Below, piece by piece: positions 49,964 to 57,599 of a stretch of DNA of 57,599 nucleotides. Origin of the DNA: Longimicrobium sp. (GTDB lineage Bacteria; Gemmatimonadota; Gemmatimonadetes; Longimicrobiales; Longimicrobiaceae). Below the pieces are notes generated by a model. It was not told the origin of the DNA and made no database searches. It saw nothing but the letters and a program-made list of their open reading frames with translations. How positions within the stretch are numbered: position 1 is the first letter of the stretch; every line of letters starts with the position of its first letter. The position numbers and the translations under genes are program-made. The DNA lies in contig DASVTZ010000181.1 of assembly GCA_036387335.1 (NCBI GenBank), positions 1 through 57,599 on the forward strand. The letters are read 5' to 3'.

Positions 49964-50000
49964 AAAGGGCCGGTCTCCCCGCGCGCGAGACCGGCCCTTT
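49964..50000. terminator. terminator hairpin after the metalloprotease
   Basis: AAAGGGCCGGTCTC (49964-49977) pairs perfectly with GAGACCGGCCCTTT (49987-50000) around a 9-nt loop. Confidence 0.85.
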
Positions 50001-50356
50001 CATACGTGTGGCTTGCGTCCATACCGAAAACCCATCTACTTGCGGGGTGTTCGGCGGCGCACCTTTCGATGCTCACGCGCGCGGCAGCAGGGCGCACGCG
50101 ATGAGCGGAATCGCCACGCCCGCCCTTGCTTGCAGGCATGCTCTAGCGAGTTCGCTTCGTACCCCTGCTATCCTCGCCGCTTAACGTCTTCCGGGCGCGC
50201 TGTCCAACACTGAGCGCGCGGTGAGGGACTACGTACCGGGCGTCCACCTGGACACCCCCATTTCGCCGGTGTACCAACGCTAAGACTCCCCCAGCGCCCT
50301 CTGCCCAGCGTACCCATTGGGCTGAGCCCGGGAATGACAGCCATCGGAGGAGACGC
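50001..50356. other. intergenic region without recognised gene
   Basis: No gene is supported. The promoter of the following membrane-protein gene must lie here; I could not place it. GC falls to the right, towards two lower-GC genes. Confidence 0.4.
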
Positions 50357-50800
50357 ATGACTGACGAAGAGATCATGAAGGAGTGGCGATCGCGCGCCCA
50401 AGATCAGAGGTCGAGTGTCATTAACCATTTCTTGAGTTACGCGGTCGCACTCCTCGGACTCCTTTCGTCGGTTCTACTTGGCTCTGACCGTGCTCCAGTT
50501 GGATCACCGGTATTCTTCTGCGCGTCTGGACTTTGTGCCTTGCTTTCGGTGACAGTCGGCTGCGGTCTAGTACTGATCCGGCTCAGAGAGGCGCGTCTTC
50601 GTGCTCGGATCCCACGCCTCCGGACGGAAACGCGCGCCAAGCGGGAGATCGCGTTGATTGATGATGAAGTTAATGGACTGAAATCGTGGACCGAGAGGTT
50701 GATCACGGCTCAGGTAGTATTGTTCACTCTCGCTCTAGTTGCATTGCTGGCCTGGCTGATCATAGCTCATGGGGAGAAACTCAGTTTGAGTAGCGGCTGA
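50357..50800 (+). CDS. membrane protein (147 aa)
   Basis: This 147-residue protein has three TM segments (LSYAVALLGLLSSVLLG; FFCASGLCALLSVTVGCGLVL; AQVVLFTLALVALLAWLIIA). A basic cytoplasmic helix of about 45 residues lies between the second and third. The family is unknown. CGGAGGAGACGC before ATG 50357 is a good ribosome-binding site. Lower GC than its neighbours suggests acquisition. Confidence 0.75.
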   Translation: MTDEEIMKEWRSRAQDQRSSVINHFLSYAVALLGLLSSVLLGSDRAPVGSPVFFCASGLCALLSVTVGCGLVLIRLREARLRARIPRLRTETRAKREIALIDDEVNGLKSWTERLITAQVVLFTLALVALLAWLIIAHGEKLSLSSG

Positions 50801-51052
50801 ATCGGGTCAGCTGAAGGTCTACCCGCAAACGGGAGCGCACGAGAACTCCTGCGCGTTTGGCCACCTCCTGCGAGAGACGCCACGCGTCGAACCGGAGACC
50901 TTCTTCAGGCGCGATTGCCTTATGCGTTATCGTAGGGGCATGATGTACGAACAATCCTGCCCAAATCCCCCCGGCCAGACCGGGTAAAGTATGGTTTGTT
51001 TAGAAGGTGATGCCAGCTCGCCAACAGACTCCAAGGCTTTATAGGATCTGCG

Positions 51053-52174
51053 ATGTTCGAGAGAATGCCCAGTGCGGAAACAGAGTGGCTGATCCAGTAC
51101 ACACCGCCTGTATCTCGCTCAAGTCTGGATCGTGTGCAGGCCATCCTTCGTACGCATCAGCCTTTCGTGCCGGGTCCGTTCCTGGCAGATCCGTACGATG
51201 TCGTCACCTACCTACCCCGACAGCTGATCCATCGTGAGGAGTACTGCCTCTTAGTCGACCGCAACATAGTCACACGATGGATTGGAGCAGTCCGCGGGGG
51301 CAAGATTACACCAGCCCATCGCGCCGCGGCGGCCGTGATGGCCTTTGCCCAATGTGCCGACCTTCTGATCGAACCTACGATTGCATTCCATGAAGTCGTC
51401 GGCCGCATGAGTGACGCGGAAATTGGCCAGGAAATCGAGTTATTCTACACTGCCGAAGAAATCTTGCCGACCGCTTGGACCAAGCTCGCGCTGGGCCAAG
51501 AGAACTCACTTCCCGAGCCTGCACCCGAGACCCGACGCGAGCGAATATCCCATGATTTGAGCATGCCGCTTTATCGCTGGCGCCGCAGCTATGTCCTAGC
51601 TCTCAAGATCGCGGATCTTCAACTCGCCGGCGGTAAACCCGAGGCCCTCATGCGCCTCCTCATTGAGTGGATGTACTCCGATTTTCTAATTGGTGCGGCC
51701 GCTGTGCAGTTAGCCTCCCACTACTTCGCTCCTGGAGCGCCGCGATCTGGGTTGCTGAAAGCACTCTACTCGCCGGATCGTCAGAGGGCTATCGAGGGAG
51801 TACGGAATGCTGCTTGGGATCTCACGCTAATCGGAGAGTGGCTCCGTCGAGCACGGCAACAACTTGAAAACCCCGGAGAGAATCGTCGATGGATTCTGTG
51901 CACCCTTGATAGATCAGTGAGGAATATGGCCGATGGCATGCTATCATACGACGAATCAGAGGACGATCTATCTGATTTGATAGTGCTCTTTTCACGGGTT
52001 TGGCGCCCAGAGGTGGCACAAAGACTGGCAACTTTTTTGTACAAATGCCAGTTGGATGCGGCGAACCCGAGCCGGTACCTGAATCAAGATCCAAAGGCGG
52101 AGGCCATCGACGCGTTGATTTTGGAAGGCGAGGAGCGCGTCAGAAGTTGGACCTCAAGCGGGCACCGTTCCTAA
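51053..52174 (+). CDS. hypothetical protein (373 aa), acquired-looking
   Basis: This 373-residue soluble protein is not recognised. The N-terminal third has YCLLVDRNIVTRWIGAVRGG followed by helices (AAAAVMAFAQCADLLIEPTI), a pattern that recalls PIN-like nucleases, but the full acidic set is not evident. The rest is helical (RWRRSYVLALKIADLQLAGG, LIEWMYSDFLIGAAAVQLAS). It has lower GC than the flanks and its own terminator at 52197, so it may be a mobile or defence-related single gene. Confidence 0.7.
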   Translation: MFERMPSAETEWLIQYTPPVSRSSLDRVQAILRTHQPFVPGPFLADPYDVVTYLPRQLIHREEYCLLVDRNIVTRWIGAVRGGKITPAHRAAAAVMAFAQCADLLIEPTIAFHEVVGRMSDAEIGQEIELFYTAEEILPTAWTKLALGQENSLPEPAPETRRERISHDLSMPLYRWRRSYVLALKIADLQLAGGKPEALMRLLIEWMYSDFLIGAAAVQLASHYFAPGAPRSGLLKALYSPDRQRAIEGVRNAAWDLTLIGEWLRRARQQLENPGENRRWILCTLDRSVRNMADGMLSYDESEDDLSDLIVLFSRVWRPEVAQRLATFLYKCQLDAANPSRYLNQDPKAEAIDALILEGEERVRSWTSSGHRS

Positions 52175-52196
52175 ATCCTACCGCGGTTAGGTTTGA

Positions 52197-52246
52197 AATA
52201 CTCAGCAGCCGCGGACGACGTAGTCCGCGGCTGCTGAGTATTTTCA
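52197..52246. terminator. strong terminator, 20-bp stem
   Basis: AATACTCAGCAGCCGCGGAC (52197-52216) pairs perfectly with its complement at 52223-52242 around the loop GACGTA, followed by TTTC. It separates two convergent genes. Confidence 0.9.
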
Positions 52247-52263
52247 TCACCCCAAGCCGCGCC

Positions 52264-53739
52264 TCAGTGGGCGGCGTGCGGCGGCGCGCTGGTGAACATC
52301 GCGTTGCACTTCTGGCGGCCGTTGGGGTCCGCGGGGTCGTAGACGCAGACGTTGTGCATCATCCCCTCGTCCTCGTGCTGCAGGACGTGGCAGTGGAAGA
52401 CGAACGGGCCCGCCGCGATCGGCTCGAACACGAAGCGGATCACCACCGTGTCGCCCACCGTGTTCCCAGACGCGTCGCGGTGCACGCCGATGGGGATGTT
52501 GTCGCGCAGGCGCCCCTCGTTGGCCGGCCGCCCGTTCACCGTCATCACCGCGAAGTCGGTCTGGTGGATGTGAAAGGTGTGGAGGTTCTTCGTCTGGTTG
52601 ATGATGGTCCACTCCTGCACCTGGTGCCACGGCATGGCCACCGGCGGGTGGTTCGGGGCGTAGATGGTGTCGTTCACCCCCGCGCTGTCGCCCACGAACT
52701 GGTAGGTGAAGGTGTGCCGGTTCACCTCGCGCGCCTCGGTGAGGAAGCGCAGCGTGTCCATGACGGCGTCGTCGCGCCCGGCGGGCACGGGGCGTTCCAC
52801 CCGGCGCGCCGAGCGCGAGGGCATGCCCACCAGGTACCCCAGCCTGGCGGGGCGCGCGTTGGGGAAGATGGTGTCCGTGTACAGCTCCACCCGCCTCCCC
52901 ACCGGGGGCCCGGTGACGATCACCTCGGCGCGGCTCCCGGGCGGCAGGTACAGCGAGTCGACCGTCTCGGCGCGTGCCAGCGGGTTGCCGTCGAGCGCCA
53001 GGAGCGTCCACTGCATCCCGCGCAGCTTGAGGTTCAGGAAGTGGTTCGCGCCGAAGTTGCCGATGTGCCACAGCTGCTTCTCGCCGGGGGCCACCGGGAG
53101 CAGCGCGCAGGTGCTGCCGTTGATGTTGAACACCGTCCGCGACGCGAAGGTGAACGACATGTCGCGTACGAGCAGCGTCCTTTCCCGCACGCCGCGGTAC
53201 TGCGGGAAGTACTTGAGGATGGAGCCGATCATCAGCGCCCCGCTCAGCCCGCCGGCCACCTGCGATCCCGTAAGCCCGTGCGGGTGGGGATGATACCAGA
53301 ACATCCCCTCGGTGTGGTAGCTGGGAATGGGAAAGTCGTAGCGCCGGGCCGGCGCGCCGGTGGGGATGGCCACGTGCGTGACGTTGTCGCCGCCGTTCGG
53401 CCGGGGGGTCACCACGAGGCCGTGGTAGTGGTAGTTGGTGAACGCCACGTCCGCCGCCGTCTGGTCCTTGGTGGGGCGCATCGCGTTCACCACCGACATG
53501 TCCACCGTGTGCCCTGGCGAGATGAGGAGCGTGGGCGCCACGAACTGCCCGTTGTAGACGTTCGTGGTGTACGTGGTGTCGCCGATCCGGTAAGTCGCCG
53601 GCGCCATCCGCATGATGGTGCCCTGCAGGTCCCTCTGCACGGGGTCCTTCACCGGCCCGCACTGCTGTGCGGCGGCGTACTGCGCGGAAAGCCCCACCGC
53701 GAGCAGCGGGGGGATGATACGGGGGAGTAGCGGGCGCAT
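52264..53739 (-). CDS. multicopper oxidase
   Basis: This 491-residue periplasmic oxidase oxidises a substrate (metal ion or phenol) and reduces oxygen to water. It has a signal peptide (PLLPRIIPPLLAVGLSAQYA) and all four copper-binding blocks: NYHYHGL and WYHPHPHG for the trinuclear site, LHTFHIHQTDF, and HCHVLQHEDEGMM with the type-1 Cys-type block HCH and an axial Met. Three cupredoxin domains fit the length. It is convergent with the gene to its left across a strong terminator. The start at 53739 is the one directly before the signal peptide. Confidence 0.93.
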   Translation of the reverse strand: MRPLLPRIIPPLLAVGLSAQYAAAQQCGPVKDPVQRDLQGTIMRMAPATYRIGDTTYTTNVYNGQFVAPTLLISPGHTVDMSVVNAMRPTKDQTAADVAFTNYHYHGLVVTPRPNGGDNVTHVAIPTGAPARRYDFPIPSYHTEGMFWYHPHPHGLTGSQVAGGLSGALMIGSILKYFPQYRGVRERTLLVRDMSFTFASRTVFNINGSTCALLPVAPGEKQLWHIGNFGANHFLNLKLRGMQWTLLALDGNPLARAETVDSLYLPPGSRAEVIVTGPPVGRRVELYTDTIFPNARPARLGYLVGMPSRSARRVERPVPAGRDDAVMDTLRFLTEAREVNRHTFTYQFVGDSAGVNDTIYAPNHPPVAMPWHQVQEWTIINQTKNLHTFHIHQTDFAVMTVNGRPANEGRLRDNIPIGVHRDASGNTVGDTVVIRFVFEPIAAGPFVFHCHVLQHEDEGMMHNVCVYDPADPNGRQKCNAMFTSAPPHAAH

Positions 53740-53910
53740 GTTCGTCCGGTGGATCAAAAGGTGTGACTGCGGGACCCGCGGGAAGGGTGGACGTGGAGGA
53801 ATTTCGGCGCTGAAAGCCGGCGGGGGACACCGGCCCAATCCACGAACCGTCGCATAATACGAAGCACGATCGCGCCGTGCAATGACTCCGCGCCGCCGCG
53901 TGGGAAGGCG

Positions 53911-54480
53911 CTACCGCAGCTCCAGCCGCATCAGCACGCGCGGAAATCCGTTGATCACCGACGTGGTGTCCGCCGCCTTGCGAAACCCGGCCTTCTCAAA
54001 GAGCGCGCGCGTCCCGACGTACGCCATCGTGAGATCCACCTTGCCGCCCTGGTTGTCGACCGGGTATCCCTCGATGGCCGGCGCGCCCCGCGACCGCGCG
54101 TACTCGACCGCGCCCGCGAGCAGCGAATGCGAGATCCCTCGCCCGCGGTGTCCCGGCCTCACGCGGATGCACCACACCGCCCACACGTCCGCGTCATCGA
54201 CGTGCGGGATGGCGCGGGCGCGCGCAAAGGTGGTCTCCGCGCGCGGCGCGACCGCCGCCCACCCCACGACCTCGTCGCCATCGTACGCGAGCACGCCGAT
54301 GGGCCCGCGCTCCATGAGCTCGGCCACCCTGGCGCCGCGCGCGGGACCCTGCAGCGAAACGTTCTCCTTCGATGGGATGCGGTAGCTCAGGCACCAGCAC
54401 ACGTTCGCGTCCGGCCGCTTCGGCCCCACCATCGTCCTGACGTCTTCGAACACCGTCGCCGGCCGAACCTCGATCGCCAT
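53911..54480 (-). CDS. GNAT-family N-acetyltransferase
   Basis: This 189-residue acetyltransferase has the acetyl-CoA-binding motif A in WCIRVRPGHRGRGISHSLL, followed by VEYARSRGAPAIEGYPVD and the C-terminal YVGTRALFEKAGFRKAADT. The N-terminal part has CWCLSYR, seen in a subgroup with a Cys/Trp-rich start. The substrate is unknown. It lies upstream of and in the same direction as the multicopper oxidase, with 171 bp between them. Confidence 0.9.
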   Translation of the reverse strand: MAIEVRPATVFEDVRTMVGPKRPDANVCWCLSYRIPSKENVSLQGPARGARVAELMERGPIGVLAYDGDEVVGWAAVAPRAETTFARARAIPHVDDADVWAVWCIRVRPGHRGRGISHSLLAGAVEYARSRGAPAIEGYPVDNQGGKVDLTMAYVGTRALFEKAGFRKAADTTSVINGFPRVLMRLELR

Positions 54481-54661
54481 GCGTTAGGATCCCAGAGGAG
54501 GGGGAGAAGATCAGCCCCTGTAAGAGACACGCGAGGCCAGGACGGCGTCAAGTTCGCTGCCCGCGGGCCGAACGAACGCTTGCAGGCGCCGCGCGGGCGG
54601 GCAACATTGCGGGTGTCCAGCTCGCCTCGCCCGCACATCCTTCAGACCAGGGCGACCCCTC

Positions 54662-55045
54662 GTGACTCCGTTCGCGCGAGTCGTTCTCTTCGCGGCGGCT
54701 ACCGTGCTCCTGTACGACGCCGTGGCCGCGACTGCATCCCGCGCTCTTGGCTTTCCGTACGGGTCGGCGAGCGTAGGTTCGTGGCTCATCTATGCAGGCG
54801 CGGCATTCTTTGCCACGCGCGCGACCGGGAGCCCGTGGATGGGGGTCCTGGCGGCGGCCGCCGCGGGACTGGTGGACTCCACGGCCGGCTGGCTGATCTC
54901 TGCCTGGATCGGTCCAGGGCGGCCGGCGCCGGGTACGTCGCCAGGTGCCATCGCGACCACCGTCGTCCTCGTCCCGCTGATGGCCGGCGCGGTCGGGTTG
55001 GTGGGGGCCTTTGCCGCTCGCCTGCTCGGGCAACGCCCCCTTTGA
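54662..55045 (+). CDS. membrane protein (127 aa)
   Basis: This 127-residue protein has four TM segments (VVLFAAATVLLYDAVAATAS; SWLIYAGAAFFATRATG; MGVLAAAAAGLVDSTAGWLI; VVLVPLMAGAVGLVGAFAA). The family is unknown. The start is GTG 54662. It is divergent from the GNAT gene. Confidence 0.7.
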   Translation: MTPFARVVLFAAATVLLYDAVAATASRALGFPYGSASVGSWLIYAGAAFFATRATGSPWMGVLAAAAAGLVDSTAGWLISAWIGPGRPAPGTSPGAIATTVVLVPLMAGAVGLVGAFAARLLGQRPL

Positions 55046-55168
55046 CCGAACGGTTCGACCCAGTCGATCATGGAGCCGCGCGAGCTGCCCAACGAACGCG
55101 GCCTCACCAGGTCGCCGGCGTGCACTGTGTCGGCGGCAACTACGGATCTCGTGTCCCCACTTAGCACC

Positions 55169-55939
55169 ATGCCGAGGAGATTCCGCGCCGCGCGCCCGGG
55201 GGCGCTGCTGGGATTGTACCCGGCCGGGATTTTTGTCGGCGGGCTGCTGGGGACTGCGAGCTTCGGTGCGGATTGGTCCTTTGACCGCCTCGGGGTCGCC
55301 GCAGCCGTCGCGTTGCTGAGCGCCGCCCTGTACTTGTACGAGCAGCGGTTGGCGGCCATCGGGATTCTCGCGGGAATCACAGTCGGCACGGTTGAAGTGG
55401 TTGGAAACGCGGTGAGTATACCGGAGGCAATCGCGTATGTACTCTGGGATGACCTCGTCGCGTTCGACCGCCACTTCTACCTCTACCTGGCTTCGGCAGT
55501 CGTAGCGCTGATCACCGGGATCTGTGCGTTGTGGTCGGCCGCGGTGTTGTTAGGACGGTATCGCCGCGATCCATCGGTGCGTCCTCTTTTCCTTATGCTC
55601 CGTGTAGCGGGTGCAGTAGAGTGCGGGATCATGCTGCTCATTGCACACTTCGGCCTGGGCGGCTTTCAGCAGAGCCGAATTCAGCTTGCTCTACTTCTCA
55701 CCCAGTTCCCCTCGGCCTGGTTGCTTGGGTGGATGGGGTGGTGCTGTGGAATCGAAGGCGGGCTGGTTTTTACGGACGTCCTCGATCACCACTGGGGAGG
55801 GTTGACCATGATCGGCATTCCGATCTTGCTGGTGGTCAACTCTGCGCTGATTGCGCTGGGCCTCCTTGCGATCCGGGCATCGGTAATCCTCTTTCGGGAG
55901 TGGGAGGCCGGGCGCGATGCGAAAGCACCTCTCGGTTGA
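55169..55939 (+). CDS. multi-TM membrane protein (256 aa)
   Basis: This 256-residue protein has about seven TM segments, including LLGLYPAGIFVGGLLG, LGVAAAVALLSAALYLYE, LAAIGILAGITVGTVEVVG, YLYLASAVVALITGICALW and LTMIGIPILLVVNSALIALG. It has no recognised catalytic motif or family. ATG 55169 follows a short gap after the previous membrane-protein gene. The open frame further upstream is not hydrophobic and is left out. Confidence 0.7.
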   Translation: MPRRFRAARPGALLGLYPAGIFVGGLLGTASFGADWSFDRLGVAAAVALLSAALYLYEQRLAAIGILAGITVGTVEVVGNAVSIPEAIAYVLWDDLVAFDRHFYLYLASAVVALITGICALWSAAVLLGRYRRDPSVRPLFLMLRVAGAVECGIMLLIAHFGLGGFQQSRIQLALLLTQFPSAWLLGWMGWCCGIEGGLVFTDVLDHHWGGLTMIGIPILLVVNSALIALGLLAIRASVILFREWEAGRDAKAPLG

Positions 55940-56169
55940 TCATCGTAGGCGTCTGTTCTGAGTACGGGAGCGCGATTACGGCAGTGGTGTCACGTGCTGC
56001 AGTCGGACGGCGCGGCCCGGCGCGATGCGGAGCGCTAGGGTCCGCGGACAGGACGCTTGCGTGTATAACCGGAACCCAGCTAGTTGCAGGATAGTCCGGT
56101 GGCCACTCGCCATACGGCGCCCCGGTGGCTGAACCTGGTGTTCGGCGGCCCCCACTGCTGCCCAGGAAG

Positions 56170-56628
56170 ATGGACGCAATCGACACGCGCGTCGGACCGC
56201 TGCCAAGCGACGCGGTTGTTCAGGCATACCGCGGCTTTCAGAAGCGGCTTGCCTCGGGCGGAGTTGCTTCGCCGCCGGATCCGGATGACTCTGAGGAGGC
56301 CGGGCACGACGCATTCGAGGGTGCAATCTGGGACGGCCCCGCCCAGACGGCCTGGCGCCTCGTGCTGGAGCTCCTTCGTACCGCACCCGATGACGACCTC
56401 GGGTTCTATGCTGCCGGCCCTCTCGAGGATCTGGTTCGCCTGCACGGCGCCGAGCTCATCGAGGATGTCGAGGCGGAGGCGCGCCGCGACTCCCGGTTCC
56501 GATGGGCGCTCGGCTGCATCTGGCTGTCGCACGGGGAGTTGCCTGCCGACATCCTCGCCCGCATAGTGCGCGCAAGCGGCGACCAGATCAAGCCGCTGCC
56601 TCCCCTGAATGAGCTGGACCACGCGTAG
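56170..56628 (+). CDS. DUF6869-like protein (152 aa)
   Basis: This 152-residue acidic helical protein has the core LVLELLRTAPDDDLGFYAAG followed by PLEDLVRLHG and FRWALGCIWLSHGELPADIL, which I associate with the DUF6869 group found near polymorphic-toxin immunity genes; the assignment is tentative. No signal peptide is seen. ATG 56170 is preferred over in-frame codons upstream. Confidence 0.65.
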   Translation: MDAIDTRVGPLPSDAVVQAYRGFQKRLASGGVASPPDPDDSEEAGHDAFEGAIWDGPAQTAWRLVLELLRTAPDDDLGFYAAGPLEDLVRLHGAELIEDVEAEARRDSRFRWALGCIWLSHGELPADILARIVRASGDQIKPLPPLNELDHA

Positions 56629-56706
56629 GATGACGGTGCAGCCGAGTTCCGACTGCTGGCAGCTTGCCGCACCGCACAGCACCTCGATTCCAGGACCCAT
56701 CGACCA

Positions 56707-57462
56707 GTGAGCTCCATCATGCGCCGAATCCTTTGCATCGCCATGCTGATGATGGCCACCCCGATCCCCGGTACGGCCCAGACTCCGCAGCGATCCCCCG
56801 CGGAAGAGGCCACGCAGGCCGCACGCGCGCTCTTTCTCGCCGTGGCCGAGGCGCGGTGGGCAGATGCCGCGGCGCTCGTCCATCCCGCAACGCTGGAAGA
56901 GACACGCCTGCGGCATCTGGAGCACGCGCGGCGCGCGCCCGAGCTGGAGCGCCCCGAGACCGCCGAAGAGCTGATGCGGAGCGACCCGGCGATGCCACGC
57001 GTGGTGGCGGAGTACCAGGCGAGCCGCTCGGCCGAGATGCGCAGGAGGTTCCCGCCCCCGCGGCTGTCCGACGGGTTCGCGCGCGTGGAGACGCTCGCGG
57101 AGCTGGAGGCGCTCTCCGCGAAGGAAATGTTCGCCCGCTTCCTGGAGGCCACGGACTGGCGCAGCCTCGCGGCGCGGCAGATCGAGCGGGGCGGAGGCAC
57201 GATCACTCCAGAGGGACGCGCGGCCCTGCCGAGAAACCGCCACGAGGTGCTCGGTGCCGTTCCCGACGGGCCCGACGCGGCCTACGTCGTGTACCGCATC
57301 ATCCACGTGGGCGACGGTCCGCGCGAGGTCCAGACGCTACGGATGGAGCGCACCCCCGAGGGCTGGCTTGCGCGGAACATCTACTTCGCCGGCCATGGCG
57401 GCGTCGGCATGCAGATCGTGGAGTGGGAAGGACGGCCACTCACCACTCCGGGAAACCCATGA
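56707..57462 (+). CDS. secreted protein of unknown function (251 aa)
   Basis: This 251-residue protein has a signal peptide (RILCIAMLMMATPIPGTAQ). The mature part begins with a helical segment resembling NTF2/DUF4878-like secreted domains (AARALFLAVAEARWADAAAL) and ends with a beta region (DAAYVVYRIIHVGDGPREVQ, WLARNIYFAGHGGVGMQ). The start is GTG 56707, or ATG 56719. Its stop overlaps the start of the next gene (ATGA), so the two are co-translated. Confidence 0.75.
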   Translation: MSSIMRRILCIAMLMMATPIPGTAQTPQRSPAEEATQAARALFLAVAEARWADAAALVHPATLEETRLRHLEHARRAPELERPETAEELMRSDPAMPRVVAEYQASRSAEMRRRFPPPRLSDGFARVETLAELEALSAKEMFARFLEATDWRSLAARQIERGGGTITPEGRAALPRNRHEVLGAVPDGPDAAYVVYRIIHVGDGPREVQTLRMERTPEGWLARNIYFAGHGGVGMQIVEWEGRPLTTPGNP

Positions 57463-57599
57463 GCGATCCGTCCGCGCCAGAGAGGCGAATGCAGCGGACG
57501 CGCGGCGCGACCGGGCCTGGCTCTCGACCGTATTCCCGGCCCCGGATGAGCCCGCTAGGGAAGGTCGGGTTGGCGGTCGCGCTGGTGGCCGCGGTGGGG
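57459..57599 (+). CDS. partial gene at window end, N-terminal part of a membrane protein
   Basis: ATG 57459 overlaps the preceding stop. The 47 codons in view encode an Arg/Pro-rich start followed by the beginning of a TM segment (KVGLAVALVAAVG). The rest is outside the window. Confidence 0.6.
   Translation, partial: MSDPSAPERRMQRTRGATGPGSRPYSRPRMSPLGKVGLAVALVAAVG

Noticed and set aside
1-57599. tRNA or rRNA genes
   Set aside because: None was recognised by eye on either strand.

Overview
The window is GC-rich DNA from a free-living, probably soil, Gram-negative bacterium. Lipoprotein signal peptides, a TonB-type C-terminal domain, an apparent outer-membrane protein and a periplasmic multicopper oxidase support the Gram-negative call. 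The high GC content, gene style and dispersed intergenic repeats resemble Gemmatimonadota (Longimicrobium-like), but no rRNA or marker gene is present, so the phylum is an inference.

Left part (1-8.8 kb): an 8-bp tandem repeat array and palindromic intergenic repeat, a membrane-anchored AAA+ ATPase, an amidase with two SH3 domains on the minus strand, a REP-associated (RAYT) transposase gene that carries its own REP pair, and a cyanophycin operon. The operon is cphA, then a truncated CphA-like paralogue, then cphB. The two CphA genes are separated by an inverted GGGGAAT minisatellite.

Middle part (about 9-43 kb): a cluster of about a dozen roughly 100-bp imperfect palindromes with the layout of integron attC sites. 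They have an RYYYAAC-like box at the left, a GTTRRRY-like box at the right, and a GC-rich stem with one bulged A on the left arm. Mostly small plus-strand genes lie between them. No integron integrase is visible, so this is best described as a cluster of attC sites lacking an integrase (CALIN), or the distal part of a chromosomal integron. Cargo includes small membrane proteins, VOC proteins, an Lnt-like membrane amidase, an EthD protein, a TonB-domain protein, an HD (SpoT/MESH1-like) hydrolase, zinc-ribbon/Ltp and Cys/His-rich small proteins, and many unknowns. Two IS110-family transposase fragments lie in the array. A methionine-salvage operon (mtnA plus a class II aldolase/dehydrogenase fusion) is embedded in it.

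The most notable candidate is a minus-strand, lower-GC block at 9.3-11.5 kb. It holds an FxsB-like radical SAM/SPASM maturase, a 65-codon gene directly upstream whose product ends in consecutive aromatic-x-x triplets (FEA-WKA-WGK), and a two-TM protein. It looks like an undescribed cyclophane-type RiPP locus lying next to an attC-like site.

Right part (30-57.6 kb): strings of small hypothetical membrane and secreted proteins, a lipoprotein of five 162-residue repeats, a GH16 beta-glucanase with no signal peptide, a divergent MarR/oxidoreductase pair with a strong palindromic operator before a DoxX gene, VOC and DoxX genes (including a VOC-DUF4375 fusion), an M57-like zinc protease, a multicopper oxidase, a GNAT acetyltransferase and further membrane/secreted proteins. 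The last gene runs off the window.
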